64,000 nucleotides of DNA from an uncultured bacterium. GTDB lineage: Bacteria > Bacillota > Clostridia > Lachnospirales > Lachnospiraceae. The position numbers and the translations under genes are program-made. Below are positions 16,991 through 25,051 of this stretch, piece after piece. The DNA lies in the NCBI GenBank assembly GCA_948467735.1, contig CAOKFN010000010.1, positions 1 through 64,000 on the forward strand, given 5' to 3'. The notes beneath the pieces are model-generated. The model saw only the letters and a list, made by a program, of their open reading frames with translations, had not been told where the DNA came from and ran no database searches. The first letter of the stretch is position 1; each line of letters opens with the position of its first letter.

Positions 16991-17491
16991 CTAATCAATA
17001 AAAGTAATATGCTCCGTTCCTCTTCCCAAGCCCGCGATACCGGTTCGGGCCTGTTCCAAAATTTCATACCCGTCCAGCAGTCCGATAAAAGCGTCTATCT
17101 TCTGCTGATTTCCAGTCAATTCTATCATCAGGCTCTCCGGGGCCACATCGATAATCTTGGCGCGGAAAATATCCGCCACCGCAATGATGCTCTGCCTCTG
17201 ATCCGCCGCCGCGCGCACTTTGATCATAATCAATTCCCGATATACGCTCTGATCCGGTTTTAATTCCCTGATATCCCGCACATCCTCCAGCTTGGCCAGC
17301 TGTTTCTCAATCTGTTCCAATATTTCATCATCGCCGGAAGCCACAATGGTAATCCGGGTAAAACGCGGGTCGGCGGTAACGCCCGCAGTGATGCTTTCAA
17401 TATTGTAGCCTCTTCTCGAAAAAAGCCCGGTAATGCGGCTCAACACGCCCGCAGTATTATTGACAAGAAGCTGAAACACTTTTTTTTGCAT
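16991..17491 (-). CDS. ilvN: Acetolactate synthase small subunit (copy 1)
   Basis: A 166-residue IlvN/IlvH: N-terminal ACT domain (VFQLLVNNTAGVLSRITGLF, residues 5-24; SRRGYNIESITAG, 26-38) and the C-terminal ALS_ss_C domain. It activates the catalytic subunit IlvB and confers valine feedback inhibition. The N-G-type effector-contact residues around NNTAGVLSR are intact. It sits 66 bases before ilvC and 188 bases after a second, clearly different small subunit (17679-18170); this copy is the more canonical of the two. GGAGA precedes the ATG at 17491. Confidence 0.95.
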   Translation of the reverse strand: MQKKVFQLLVNNTAGVLSRITGLFSRRGYNIESITAGVTADPRFTRITIVASGDDEILEQIEKQLAKLEDVRDIRELKPDQSVYRELIMIKVRAAADQRQSIIAVADIFRAKIIDVAPESLMIELTGNQQKIDAFIGLLDGYEILEQARTGIAGLGRGTEHITFID

Positions 17492-17678
17492 ATGTTATCT
17501 CCTATCCAAAATGATATCTTTTCTTCCAAATCATATCTCTGATTCAAATCTGCCGACTGCGGCATTTTGTTTTTCCATTTTCTTTTGTAATCATAGCAAG
17601 TTATTGGAAAGTTGTCAACAATCCTCTTTATTTTCCTTTATTCTTAACTTCGCCCGCCTTCACTCCATCCACAGTCCG

Positions 17679-18170
17679 TCACTCATCATTCTCCCCGCAT
17701 TTAGGCAGCGCCAACGTCCCGGTTCTGGCCACTTCCACGATGCTGATGCTCTGCAGCATTTTAATCATGAGCTGTATTCTATCCGGTTCATCGCAGATTT
17801 GTATCATCATAAAATGCTTGGACATATCCACAATCTGCGCCTTCATGATTTCACACAGCTCCATAATCTCACGACGGTTGTTTTTGTTATACTTCACTTT
17901 AATCAGCATTAATTCTCTGGCAATGCATTGATGCTGGGCAAAGGTTCTGACCTTGATGACGTCCAGCTTCTTGTTCAACTGTTTTTCAATCTGTTCAATG
18001 GTTCTCTCATCACCGCTGCTCACGATAGTCATACTGGATACTGCCGGATCGTCCGTCTCCCCCACCGCCAGACTGTCTATATTAAAACACCTTCTGGAAA
18101 ACAGACCCGCCACCTTGCACAACACACCGGAACGGTTTTCCACCAAAACGGAATAAATCCTTGTCTTCAA
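17679..18170 (-). CDS. ilvN: Acetolactate synthase small subunit (copy 2)
   Basis: A 163-residue second ACT-type small subunit: YSVLVENRSGVLCKVAGLF (5-23), SRRCFNIDSLAVGETDDP. It matches copy 1 over the whole length, but only about a third of residues look identical, so the duplication is old or the copy came from elsewhere. It starts at TTG 18170, with AGGAGGTGTCAAA directly upstream, and directly follows ilvB, from which it is separated by a structured 170-base gap. Two small subunits suggest either two effector responses on one enzyme or a mixed regulatory dimer. Confidence 0.93.
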   Translation of the reverse strand: MKTRIYSVLVENRSGVLCKVAGLFSRRCFNIDSLAVGETDDPAVSSMTIVSSGDERTIEQIEKQLNKKLDVIKVRTFAQHQCIARELMLIKVKYNKNNRREIMELCEIMKAQIVDMSKHFMMIQICDEPDRIQLMIKMLQSISIVEVARTGTLALPKCGENDE

Positions 18171-18249
18171 TTTGACACCTCCTATATAAAGTCGCTGCGC
18201 GACGGCACTAAAGGATGAAGTACACCGATAAAACCTGCCGCAAATCCCG

Positions 18250-18334
18250 ACTGCAGACTGCCGGCAGAATACCTTTGCTCATCTTCCTACTGTAAATTCT
18301 GGCGGTCTACAGTATAGTGCCGCCTGAACGGCAC
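18250..18334. repeat. Palindromic element between ilvB and ilvN
   Basis: Arms ACTGCAGACTGCC (18250-18262) and GGCGGTCTACAGT (18301-18313) pair at 12 of 13 positions as RNA, counting one wobble pair, followed by a small GTGCCG-6-CGGCAC hairpin (18317-18334). The arms and flanks (CCCGACTGCAGAC, TCTRCAGTATA) match the palindrome in the leuC leader at 4461-4523. Could lower or stabilise expression between ilvB and ilvN. Confidence 0.65.
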
Positions 18335-18340
18335 AAACAT

Positions 18341-19954
18341 TCATACCAAATCCATGGGATCAATGATGCATTCCAGCAGCATGGACGCATCCTCTTTCAA
18401 GAAAGCGTCAATGGTTTCCTCACATTTTTCCATAGTTTCAAGCCGCAGGAACGGAATCCCGAAAGCTGCGGAAAGCTTTTCCAAGTCGGGACTTCCCGAC
18501 AAATCGACCACGGAATAGTTGTCTTTATACGTAAAATGCTGATACTGACGGACCATGCCCAAATAATTATTTTTCAGCACCACAATCTTTACCGGAATAT
18601 TATGCTGACGCATGGTCGCCAGCTCCATCATGGACATCTGAAAAGAACCGTCCCCGCAGACCGCCACCACCTGCCTGTCAGGCGCCGCCGTCTTCGCCCC
18701 CATTGCCGCCGGAATGGAATACCCCATGGTTCCCATGCCGCCGGTCGTGAGAAATTTTCCCTTTCTCACCTTTACATAACCGCAGGACCAAATCTGATTC
18801 TGTCCTACGTCCGCCACGTAGACCGCGTTCTCGTCCATCTTCTCCGAAAGCCTTGTGATAAATTCCGCGGGATCCACATAGTCGGGATTGGGATTGCGCT
18901 TTTTCTCCATGGTGCGCCGATATTCTTCCAAAGTTTCCAGCCACTCCACGCAGTTACAGGTAAACTCCTCCTTCTCGAAATCAGCAAAAATACATTTTGC
19001 GTCCCCTACCAAGGGGATGGTGGGTCCGGCATTTTTGCCTATTTCCGCAGGATCCACATCAATATGCACCAGCACCTTGTCCTTTGTGATCAGATCCGGC
19101 TGATTCACCGCCCGGTCCGCCACCCTTGCCCCCACCATAATCAGCAGGTCCGATTCATTCATGGCGCGATTGGCATATGCCCTGCCGTTATTTCCGACCA
19201 TTCCGTAATATTGGGGATGATCCGTGGGCATCACGCCGATTCCCATCATGGTTGACACCACGGGAATCTTATGAGTTTCCACAAAATGACGCAGCTCCCC
19301 TTCCGCCTCGCTCAAAAGCACTCCGCCCCCGGCGCAGATCAAAGGCCTTTTCGCCTTCTCCAGCTCTTTGATTACCTTCTTAATCTGCACGGCATGGCCT
19401 TTTACCGTGGGTTTGTATGTGCGCAGAGATACTTCCTCAGGATATTTAAACCTGTTCACAGGCGCATTTTGAATATCTATGGGAACGTCAATGAGCACCG
19501 GTCCCTTTCTGCCTGTATTGGCAATGTGGAATGCCTCTTTAAAAATTCTGGGAATATCGTTGGCGTCTCTGACCAGATAACTGTACTTCACAAAGGACTC
19601 CACCGCCCCCGTGATATCCGCTTCCTGAAACACGTCGCTGCCCAAAAGCTCGCTGTTGACCTGTCCGGTAATGCAGATCAGCGGAATACTGTCCGCGAAA
19701 GCCGTGGCGATTCCGGTAATCACATTGGTCGCCCCCGGTCCCGAGGTGACGGCGCACACACCCGGCCTCCCCGTGATCCTTGACACGCCGCTTGCCGCAT
19801 GGGCGGCATTCTGCTCTGTGCGAATCAATATGGTTCTAATATCGGACTCCAGAATACTATTATAAAACGGGCAGATGGCAACGCCGGGATACCCGAACAC
19901 TGTGTTGACTCCCTCTGCCTCCAGACACTTGATGATCGCATCCGCACCTATCAT
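18341..19954 (-). CDS. ilvB: Acetolactate synthase catalytic subunit
   Basis: A 537-residue thiamine-diphosphate enzyme that condenses two pyruvates, or pyruvate and 2-ketobutyrate, at the entry to valine/leucine/isoleucine synthesis. Visible landmarks: catalytic Glu in IRTEQNAAHAASG (about 45-57), the central FAD/CoA-like domain, and the ThDP/Mg motif GDGSFQMSMMEL...NNYLG (about 435-470). Length is slightly below the common 550-570. GAGGGT precedes the ATG at 19954. It is the first gene of the ilv block and lies 109 bases downstream of metH; I see no clear T-box or promoter in that gap, so it may be read through from metH. Confidence 0.96.
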   Translation of the reverse strand: MIGADAIIKCLEAEGVNTVFGYPGVAICPFYNSILESDIRTILIRTEQNAAHAASGVSRITGRPGVCAVTSGPGATNVITGIATAFADSIPLICITGQVNSELLGSDVFQEADITGAVESFVKYSYLVRDANDIPRIFKEAFHIANTGRKGPVLIDVPIDIQNAPVNRFKYPEEVSLRTYKPTVKGHAVQIKKVIKELEKAKRPLICAGGGVLLSEAEGELRHFVETHKIPVVSTMMGIGVMPTDHPQYYGMVGNNGRAYANRAMNESDLLIMVGARVADRAVNQPDLITKDKVLVHIDVDPAEIGKNAGPTIPLVGDAKCIFADFEKEEFTCNCVEWLETLEEYRRTMEKKRNPNPDYVDPAEFITRLSEKMDENAVYVADVGQNQIWSCGYVKVRKGKFLTTGGMGTMGYSIPAAMGAKTAAPDRQVVAVCGDGSFQMSMMELATMRQHNIPVKIVVLKNNYLGMVRQYQHFTYKDNYSVVDLSGSPDLEKLSAAFGIPFLRLETMEKCEETIDAFLKEDASMLLECIIDPMDLV

Positions 19955-20063
19955 TTTACCCTCATTTCCGCGCCGCCGATTGTATTTTCATAAACCTGCG
20001 CGCTGTTTTATATTATTGGAAGGCTTTATCGGCCATGGAACGCTTTTTCCATGATAAATCATA

Positions 20064-22667
20064 TCACTCTGTCAGCCGCTTTGCAAGCTTTACCGCCTCC
20101 GCGGCGTCCCGGGAATAGCCGTCGGCCCCTATCTCATCCGCGTAATCCTGAGTGATGACCGCGCCGCCGACCATAATCTTCGCGTCCACGCCCTCTTCCT
20201 TCGCCAGCGCTATGACCTCCCTCATCCGCTGCATGGTGGTGGTCATCAACGCGGACAGCGCGATAATCTGCGCATGATTTTCCTTGGCGGCTTGGATAAT
20301 TTTCTCCTTCGGCACATCTTTCCCAAGGTCAATCAGCCGGAATCCGTAATTCTTCAGCATCAGCGCCACCAGATTCTTGCCGATGTCATGGATGTCCCCC
20401 TCCACAGTGGCAATGACCACCACCGGCTTCTCTTCGCCGCCGTTCTCCTTTAACAGCAGGGGCTCCAGCACCTCGATGGAATTTTTCATTGCTTCCGCGC
20501 TGGCTATCAGCTGAGGCAGAAAATATTTCCCCCGATCAAACAGTTCTCCCACCTCGTTGATTGCCGGCAGCAATACTTCGTTTAACAGTGCGGAAGGGTC
20601 TTCTCCCTTTCCCAGCGCATCTTGGGTGATTCCGGCGGCTCCGTTCCGGTTTCCCTTCATGATCGCTTTATAAAGCGCGCTTCTGACATCGCTTTGCTCT
20701 GAATTCCCCGCGCCCAAACCGCCTGACGCCTGCCCCGTTCTGTCACCTCCGCCGTCATGGCCGCTCATATTTCCTGCACCGCCGACACAGCCGTCCGTAC
20801 TGCCTGCCCCTCCGGCGTCGGCTTGTCCTATCTTTCCCAAAGCCCCTTCTCCCCGCAGCGCCGCAGCTTCCGCCAGCTTTTTCTGTAATTCTGCCTCTTT
20901 TTTCTCCCGGTTTTCCGCCACAACGCCCGCGTATTCTATATAACGGATATCCGCTTCTTCTTTGTCCAGAAGCAGATCCGCCGCCAGCGCGCAGCCCACC
21001 AGCAGCTCCTGCGAGGGGTTTGCGATTGCCATGGTCAGCCCCTCCCTGATGGCCAGCGTCAAAAAAGCCGTATTGACAAAGCTGCGCTCCGGCATGCCGA
21101 ACGAAATATTAGAAAGGCCGCAGATGGCTGCAAGCCCCTTCTCCCTGCAGTAACGGATTGTCTCCAAAGTCTCCAGCGCCGCCCGTTTGTTCGCTCCCAC
21201 GGTCGTCACCAGCCCATCCACCACCACATCTTCTCTTTCCAAGCCCAAAAGATATGCTCTCTCCAGTACGGTATCGATAATCCGCTTTTTTTCCTCTATA
21301 TTTTCGGGCAGTCCCTTATCGGAAAGGGGCAGCAGGATAAACATTGCGCCGTATTTTTTCACAACGGGAAGCAGTTTTTCAAATTTCTCCGTCTCCAGCG
21401 AAACGGAATTGACCAGCGCTCTCCCGGGATAACGGCGCAGCGCCGCTTCCAGCACATCCACATGACTGGAATCCAGAGAAAGGGGCAGATTTGTCACGCC
21501 GCCCACCTCCTCTATGGCCCGCAGCATCATTTCCCTCTCGTCTATACCGCTCATCCCCATGTTGATATCCAAAATTTTTGCGCCGCACTGCTCCTGCTCT
21601 TCCGCAAACTGCAATACCTTATCAAAGCGCCCTTCCCGAAGCTGCGCCTGCAAAAGCTTCTTTCCGGTGGGATTGATTCGCTCCCCCACAATCATAAAAC
21701 CGTCGTCCAGCCCAAATTCCACCGTCTGACGCTCCGAAGCGAGATAACGAATGCCCTCTTTCTTCCTAGAAATTTCCGGAACCGGCCCGCATCCGAAAGC
21801 ATCTCTGATTTCTTCTATAAACTCCGGCGTAGTGCCGCAGCAGCCGCCCAAAATGGTCGCCCCCGCATCCACAAGCAGCTTCATCTCCTCGGCGAATTCC
21901 TCTGCATCCATGTGATAGCAGGTCCGTCCCTGCTCGTCCAAAAACGGAAGGCCCGCATTGGGCTTGGCCATGATGGGAATCCGCGTACACGCCGCCATGT
22001 CCGCCACAATCTGCCTCATATGGGCAGGTCCCGTGGAACAATTGACGCCAATCGCGGCGGCTCCCAGACTTTCCAGCACAACCGCGGCTGTTTTGGCATC
22101 CGTGCCATAGAGCGTCCGCCCGTCCGCTTCAAAAGTCATTGTCACCATCACCGGCAGATCACAAGTTTCCTTTGCCGCAATCAATGCCGCCCTTGCCTCC
22201 GCAAGACTCATCATGGTCTCCACCACAAGCAGATCCACGCCTGCTTCCCACAACGCCTCAATCTGTTCTTTATAAATCTCAATCAGCTCTTCCAGCTCCA
22301 TCCTGCCCATGGGCTTAAGCTGTTCTCCCGTCATGGTCAAATCTCCGGCAACATATACCGGCCGTTCCACGCTCTGCGCCGCCTTTCTGGAAATCCCCGT
22401 CAATTCCTTTATCATGGACTTCAATTGATTTTCCAGCCCATACTCCGCCAGCTTCACCCTGTTTGCGGTAAAAGTAGGCGCATAAAGAATATCCGTACCC
22501 GCCGCAGCATAGCGTTTCTGCAAATCCAGCATCACCTCGGCATGTTCCAGAATCCATTGCTCCGGACAGACGCCCGAAGGCATGCCCGCCTTTACCAGAT
22601 TGGAACCTGTCGCCCCATCTAAATACAAATATGACTTTGCAATATTGTGAAATTCTTTTTTTGTCAT
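20064..22667 (-). CDS. metH: Cobalamin-dependent methionine synthase, no activation domain
   Basis: An 867-residue three-module enzyme. The N-terminal homocysteine S-methyltransferase barrel has its zinc ligands in GVNCSTGP (about 208) and LGGCCGTTPE (about 273); the pterin-binding domain has IVGERINPTGKKLL (about 325). The B12 domain has DIHDIGKNLVALM, with the cobalt-ligand His near residue 758. It transfers the methyl group of methyltetrahydrofolate to homocysteine. The C-terminal AdoMet reactivation domain of E. coli MetH is absent, as in many Clostridia, which use a separate activator. A Gly/Ala-rich linker (about residues 610-665) precedes the cobalamin-binding module and looks species-specific. 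No SAM or cobalamin riboswitch was recognised upstream (22668-23034). Confidence 0.93.
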   Translation of the reverse strand: MTKKEFHNIAKSYLYLDGATGSNLVKAGMPSGVCPEQWILEHAEVMLDLQKRYAAAGTDILYAPTFTANRVKLAEYGLENQLKSMIKELTGISRKAAQSVERPVYVAGDLTMTGEQLKPMGRMELEELIEIYKEQIEALWEAGVDLLVVETMMSLAEARAALIAAKETCDLPVMVTMTFEADGRTLYGTDAKTAAVVLESLGAAAIGVNCSTGPAHMRQIVADMAACTRIPIMAKPNAGLPFLDEQGRTCYHMDAEEFAEEMKLLVDAGATILGGCCGTTPEFIEEIRDAFGCGPVPEISRKKEGIRYLASERQTVEFGLDDGFMIVGERINPTGKKLLQAQLREGRFDKVLQFAEEQEQCGAKILDINMGMSGIDEREMMLRAIEEVGGVTNLPLSLDSSHVDVLEAALRRYPGRALVNSVSLETEKFEKLLPVVKKYGAMFILLPLSDKGLPENIEEKKRIIDTVLERAYLLGLEREDVVVDGLVTTVGANKRAALETLETIRYCREKGLAAICGLSNISFGMPERSFVNTAFLTLAIREGLTMAIANPSQELLVGCALAADLLLDKEEADIRYIEYAGVVAENREKKEAELQKKLAEAAALRGEGALGKIGQADAGGAGSTDGCVGGAGNMSGHDGGGDRTGQASGGLGAGNSEQSDVRSALYKAIMKGNRNGAAGITQDALGKGEDPSALLNEVLLPAINEVGELFDRGKYFLPQLIASAEAMKNSIEVLEPLLLKENGGEEKPVVVIATVEGDIHDIGKNLVALMLKNYGFRLIDLGKDVPKEKIIQAAKENHAQIIALSALMTTTMQRMREVIALAKEEGVDAKIMVGGAVITQDYADEIGADGYSRDAAEAVKLAKRLTE

Positions 22668-23034
22668 TGTCTATTCACTCTCATTCTTCCAAACCAATCA
22701 ATCATTCCACCGCGCCGCATAACAACGCTTTTTATATCATACCACATATCTGATTTAATAGTAAAGGGGCGGATTTATCCAAAACTCTTGCGAAAAATCG
22801 CAAAACATGTTAAAATTTATAGTATACTTTCCACAGTTTACCACTTTCTTAACCAGCCCGACAGGAAGCCGAACTTCTTTCAGAACCTGCCTTTTAAGGC
22901 TCTGATAGAAAAGATTTTCCTGCGCTGCATTCGACGATAGGAACCAAAATTCCTGTCATGTACCATATTCCATTGCACCCTTTATCAAAGGTTTACATCT
23001 CATGCTGGCAGGCGTGAATCGGAGGATAAAACGA
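22668..23034. other. Divergent intergenic region, metH / lipoprotein
   Basis: A 367-base AT-rich gap between divergent genes. I see a short hairpin (TCTTGCGA-AAAA-TCGCAAAA, near 22788-22807) and TATACTATAAAT on the minus strand near 22815-22835 without a clear -35. No riboswitch consensus is recognisable. The motif GAATGCAGCGCAGG near 22917-22933 on the minus strand recurs near 12290. Confidence 0.5.
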
Positions 23035-23514
23035 TTGAAAAGAAAGATAAAGCTTCACAAGATCTGCATGGCGCTTCTCATTGCCGTACTGCTGACCGCC
23101 TGTGCAGATAATCCCGAATTGACCCAATTCAGAAAAAGCATGGATGATTTTTGTACGAAAGTCTCCGAGATAGATTCGGATATCAACAATATTGACGCGA
23201 AGGCTGAGAACGCCGTTTCGGAGCTTCTGGCTTATCTGGATGATTTGGATATTGTTTTCCAGTCCTTTGCAAGACTTGAATTTCCGGAAGAATTTGCTTA
23301 TCTGGAGACCTTGGCCGACGAATCCAGCCAATATATGACGGAAGCCGTAAAAAGCTACCACGAAGCCTACAGCGGAAATTCTTACAACGAATCCACCGCC
23401 GAATATGCCAGACATTATTATTCCAGAGCATATAAAAGAATTCAGATTATCATTTCTTACCTGCATGGAGAAGAGCCCACAGATGCAGACTTATCCATTG
23501 AATATAACAACTAA
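23035..23514 (+). CDS. Small lipoprotein
   Basis: A 159-residue exported lipoprotein. A basic N terminus (KRKIKLHK) and hydrophobic stretch are followed by the lipobox LLTAC, with Cys23 predicted to be lipidated; the mature part is acidic and helical (FRKSMDDFCTKVSEIDSD...), resembling the four-helix small lipoproteins of clostridia. I place the start at TTG 23035, which has GGAGG nine bases upstream; an ATG-started reading from 23002 adds 11 residues but lacks a ribosome binding site. Function unknown. A bidirectional terminator follows. Confidence 0.85.
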   Translation: MKRKIKLHKICMALLIAVLLTACADNPELTQFRKSMDDFCTKVSEIDSDINNIDAKAENAVSELLAYLDDLDIVFQSFARLEFPEEFAYLETLADESSQYMTEAVKSYHEAYSGNSYNESTAEYARHYYSRAYKRIQIIISYLHGEEPTDADLSIEYNN

Positions 23515-23550
23515 ACGCTTTCACTGGCGCAAAAATATATTTACTGCATA

Positions 23551-23595
23551 AATAAAACAGCCTCTTATCGGCCAAAACCAATAAGGGGCTGCTTT
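23551..23595. terminator. Bidirectional terminator
   Basis: CAGCCTCTTAT (23558-23568) pairs with ATAAGGGGCTG (23581-23591). On the minus strand it is followed by TTTTATTT, so it ends the DUF4870 transcript well; on the plus strand the T-run is only CTTT, and it serves the lipoprotein gene less strongly. Confidence 0.8.
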
Positions 23596-23634
23596 ACTCT
23601 CCATAGATGGAACACTCCCACCGCATGCATCCAA

Positions 23635-23937
23635 TTATTTCAGAATTTTAATTGCTCCAAGCAGGGGAATTTCTTTCTCTTCTTCCTTGACGGCGTATAC
23701 AATTCCCAGAATCCAAACTGCCAGCAGCAGAAGGCTTAACACCCATGATATGATTTGGCCAACTCCAGGAATAAATGCAAGCACTACAGACACTATATTA
23801 AATAGAATCATAGCAACATCCACCACAAGCGCCTGATTTAAGTGAAACTTTGCACCCTCCTTATCTCCTGCCAAAAATGCAATAAGCCATCCGATAATTG
23901 AAATGTACGCCACAATCCCAGTTGCTTTCTTAGACAT
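23635..23937 (-). CDS. DUF4870 small membrane protein
   Basis: A 100-residue protein with three membrane segments and the DUF4870 pattern: VAYISIIGWLIAFLAGDKEGAKFHLNQALV near the N terminus, here in two parts, and a C-terminal IPGVGQIISWVLSLLLLAVW. The family is of unknown function, often found in small clusters with DUF4190 and DUF2752 proteins, as here. GGAGGGAGAAGG precedes the ATG. Third gene of a run of three membrane proteins. Confidence 0.9.
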   Translation of the reverse strand: MSKKATGIVAYISIIGWLIAFLAGDKEGAKFHLNQALVVDVAMILFNIVSVVLAFIPGVGQIISWVLSLLLLAVWILGIVYAVKEEEKEIPLLGAIKILK

Positions 23938-24025
23938 AATCCTTCTCCCTCCTTTCCGTAATCTTTGTACAATCTATCACAGCCGCCCGATACGGACAGG
24001 ATTCCACTGTAATAGATCATAACTA

Positions 24026-24436
24026 TTATATTGTAATCCCCCATATCAGCCGAAGCATATTTTTTATGAGGAAATTGCAACCAATCAAAGCAACAGCCGC
24101 ATATAGATACCACGAATGAAATTTCCATCCCTGTATCCGTTTTATGCCAAGCCTGTGCAATCCCTGCGTTATCATAAACCCGCCGGCAATAATCACAAAA
24201 TAAAGCACCAGCGGATGATACCAGAGAGACAATAAAAAACGCCCCTGAAATAAAGCGATGACCGCTCTGGTTCCCCCGCACCCGGGACAGTAAATGCCAA
24301 GTACGGACAAGAAAAAACAGGGAATTTCCGGCAGCCAGCCGCGGAGGAAAAAATAATACAACGCTCCTAATCCGCTTCCTGCCGCCAGAAAAACAAGCCC
24401 AATTTCAAACAGTTGATCTTCCAGTTCTTTCTTCAT
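24026..24436 (-). CDS. DUF2752 membrane protein
   Basis: A 136-residue integral membrane protein with the DUF2752 signature CPGCGGTRA (about residues 50-58) between hydrophobic segments. The CxxCGxxR motif is the only invariant feature of the family, and its function is unknown. The start ATG at 24436 lacks a recognisable Shine-Dalgarno sequence; the gene follows DUF4190 by 35 bases, so translational coupling or reinitiation is possible. Confidence 0.9.
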   Translation of the reverse strand: MKKELEDQLFEIGLVFLAAGSGLGALYYFFLRGWLPEIPCFFLSVLGIYCPGCGGTRAVIALFQGRFLLSLWYHPLVLYFVIIAGGFMITQGLHRLGIKRIQGWKFHSWYLYAAVALIGCNFLIKNMLRLIWGITI

Positions 24437-24471
24437 ATTTATGTTTTCACACAGATTCTATGTAAGAGAAA

Positions 24472-24888
24472 TTAATAGCCCATCTGTTCCATCAACTCCC
24501 AATATCCTGAACTTCCCAATTCCCCCATAACAGCCGAAAGGATCCATGCAAAGTAAATCAGCATAACAATACCCAGAATCAACCCGATGATGGAACACAC
24601 AAGTCCCGCAATTCCCACGCCGTTTTTGCTGGTCTTGTTGCCCATGATGGAACATATCAGCCCTGCAATGCCAAGAATAATGCCCGGAAGACCGTAGCAG
24701 CAGCTGGTACATATGGCAAGAATACCGCAGACAAGCCCTGCAATCTGTAGTCCGTTTGATTTGTTGTCCGCCACATTTTCTATCGGTACCTGATAGGGCG
24801 CATTAGCCGTATTATCCTGATAATTGCTATACTGGCCGTTAGAGCCTGCGGAATTTTGTGAATTGTTGTCAAAATTATTCCCGTCCAT
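24472..24888 (-). CDS. DUF4190 membrane protein
   Basis: A 138-residue protein with a polar Asn/Gln-rich cytoplasmic N terminus (about residues 1-45: DNNSQNSAGSNGQYSNYQDN) and two or three membrane segments with the DUF4190 pattern GLQIAGLVCGILAI...GIILGIAGLICSI. Function unknown. AAAGGAGAAAG precedes the ATG. It is the first gene of the three-gene membrane cluster. Confidence 0.88.
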   Translation of the reverse strand: MDGNNFDNNSQNSAGSNGQYSNYQDNTANAPYQVPIENVADNKSNGLQIAGLVCGILAICTSCCYGLPGIILGIAGLICSIMGNKTSKNGVGIAGLVCSIIGLILGIVMLIYFAWILSAVMGELGSSGYWELMEQMGY

Positions 24889-25051
24889 TTCTTTCTCCTT
24901 TTTCTACATTAACGCTTTTGAAATTATTTCTCACTATTCCATTCTAGCATTTTACACCAAATAAGTCAACACCTGCATTATATTCTTATGCGGGGACAAC
25001 CTGAAAATATACCGCCATCCGCACCGACAGCCCCGCAAATTTCCTCTCCTG

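Noticed and set aside
22668..23034. SAM or cobalamin riboswitch upstream of metH
   Set aside because: Neither the SAM-I core nor a B12-box could be found on either strand.
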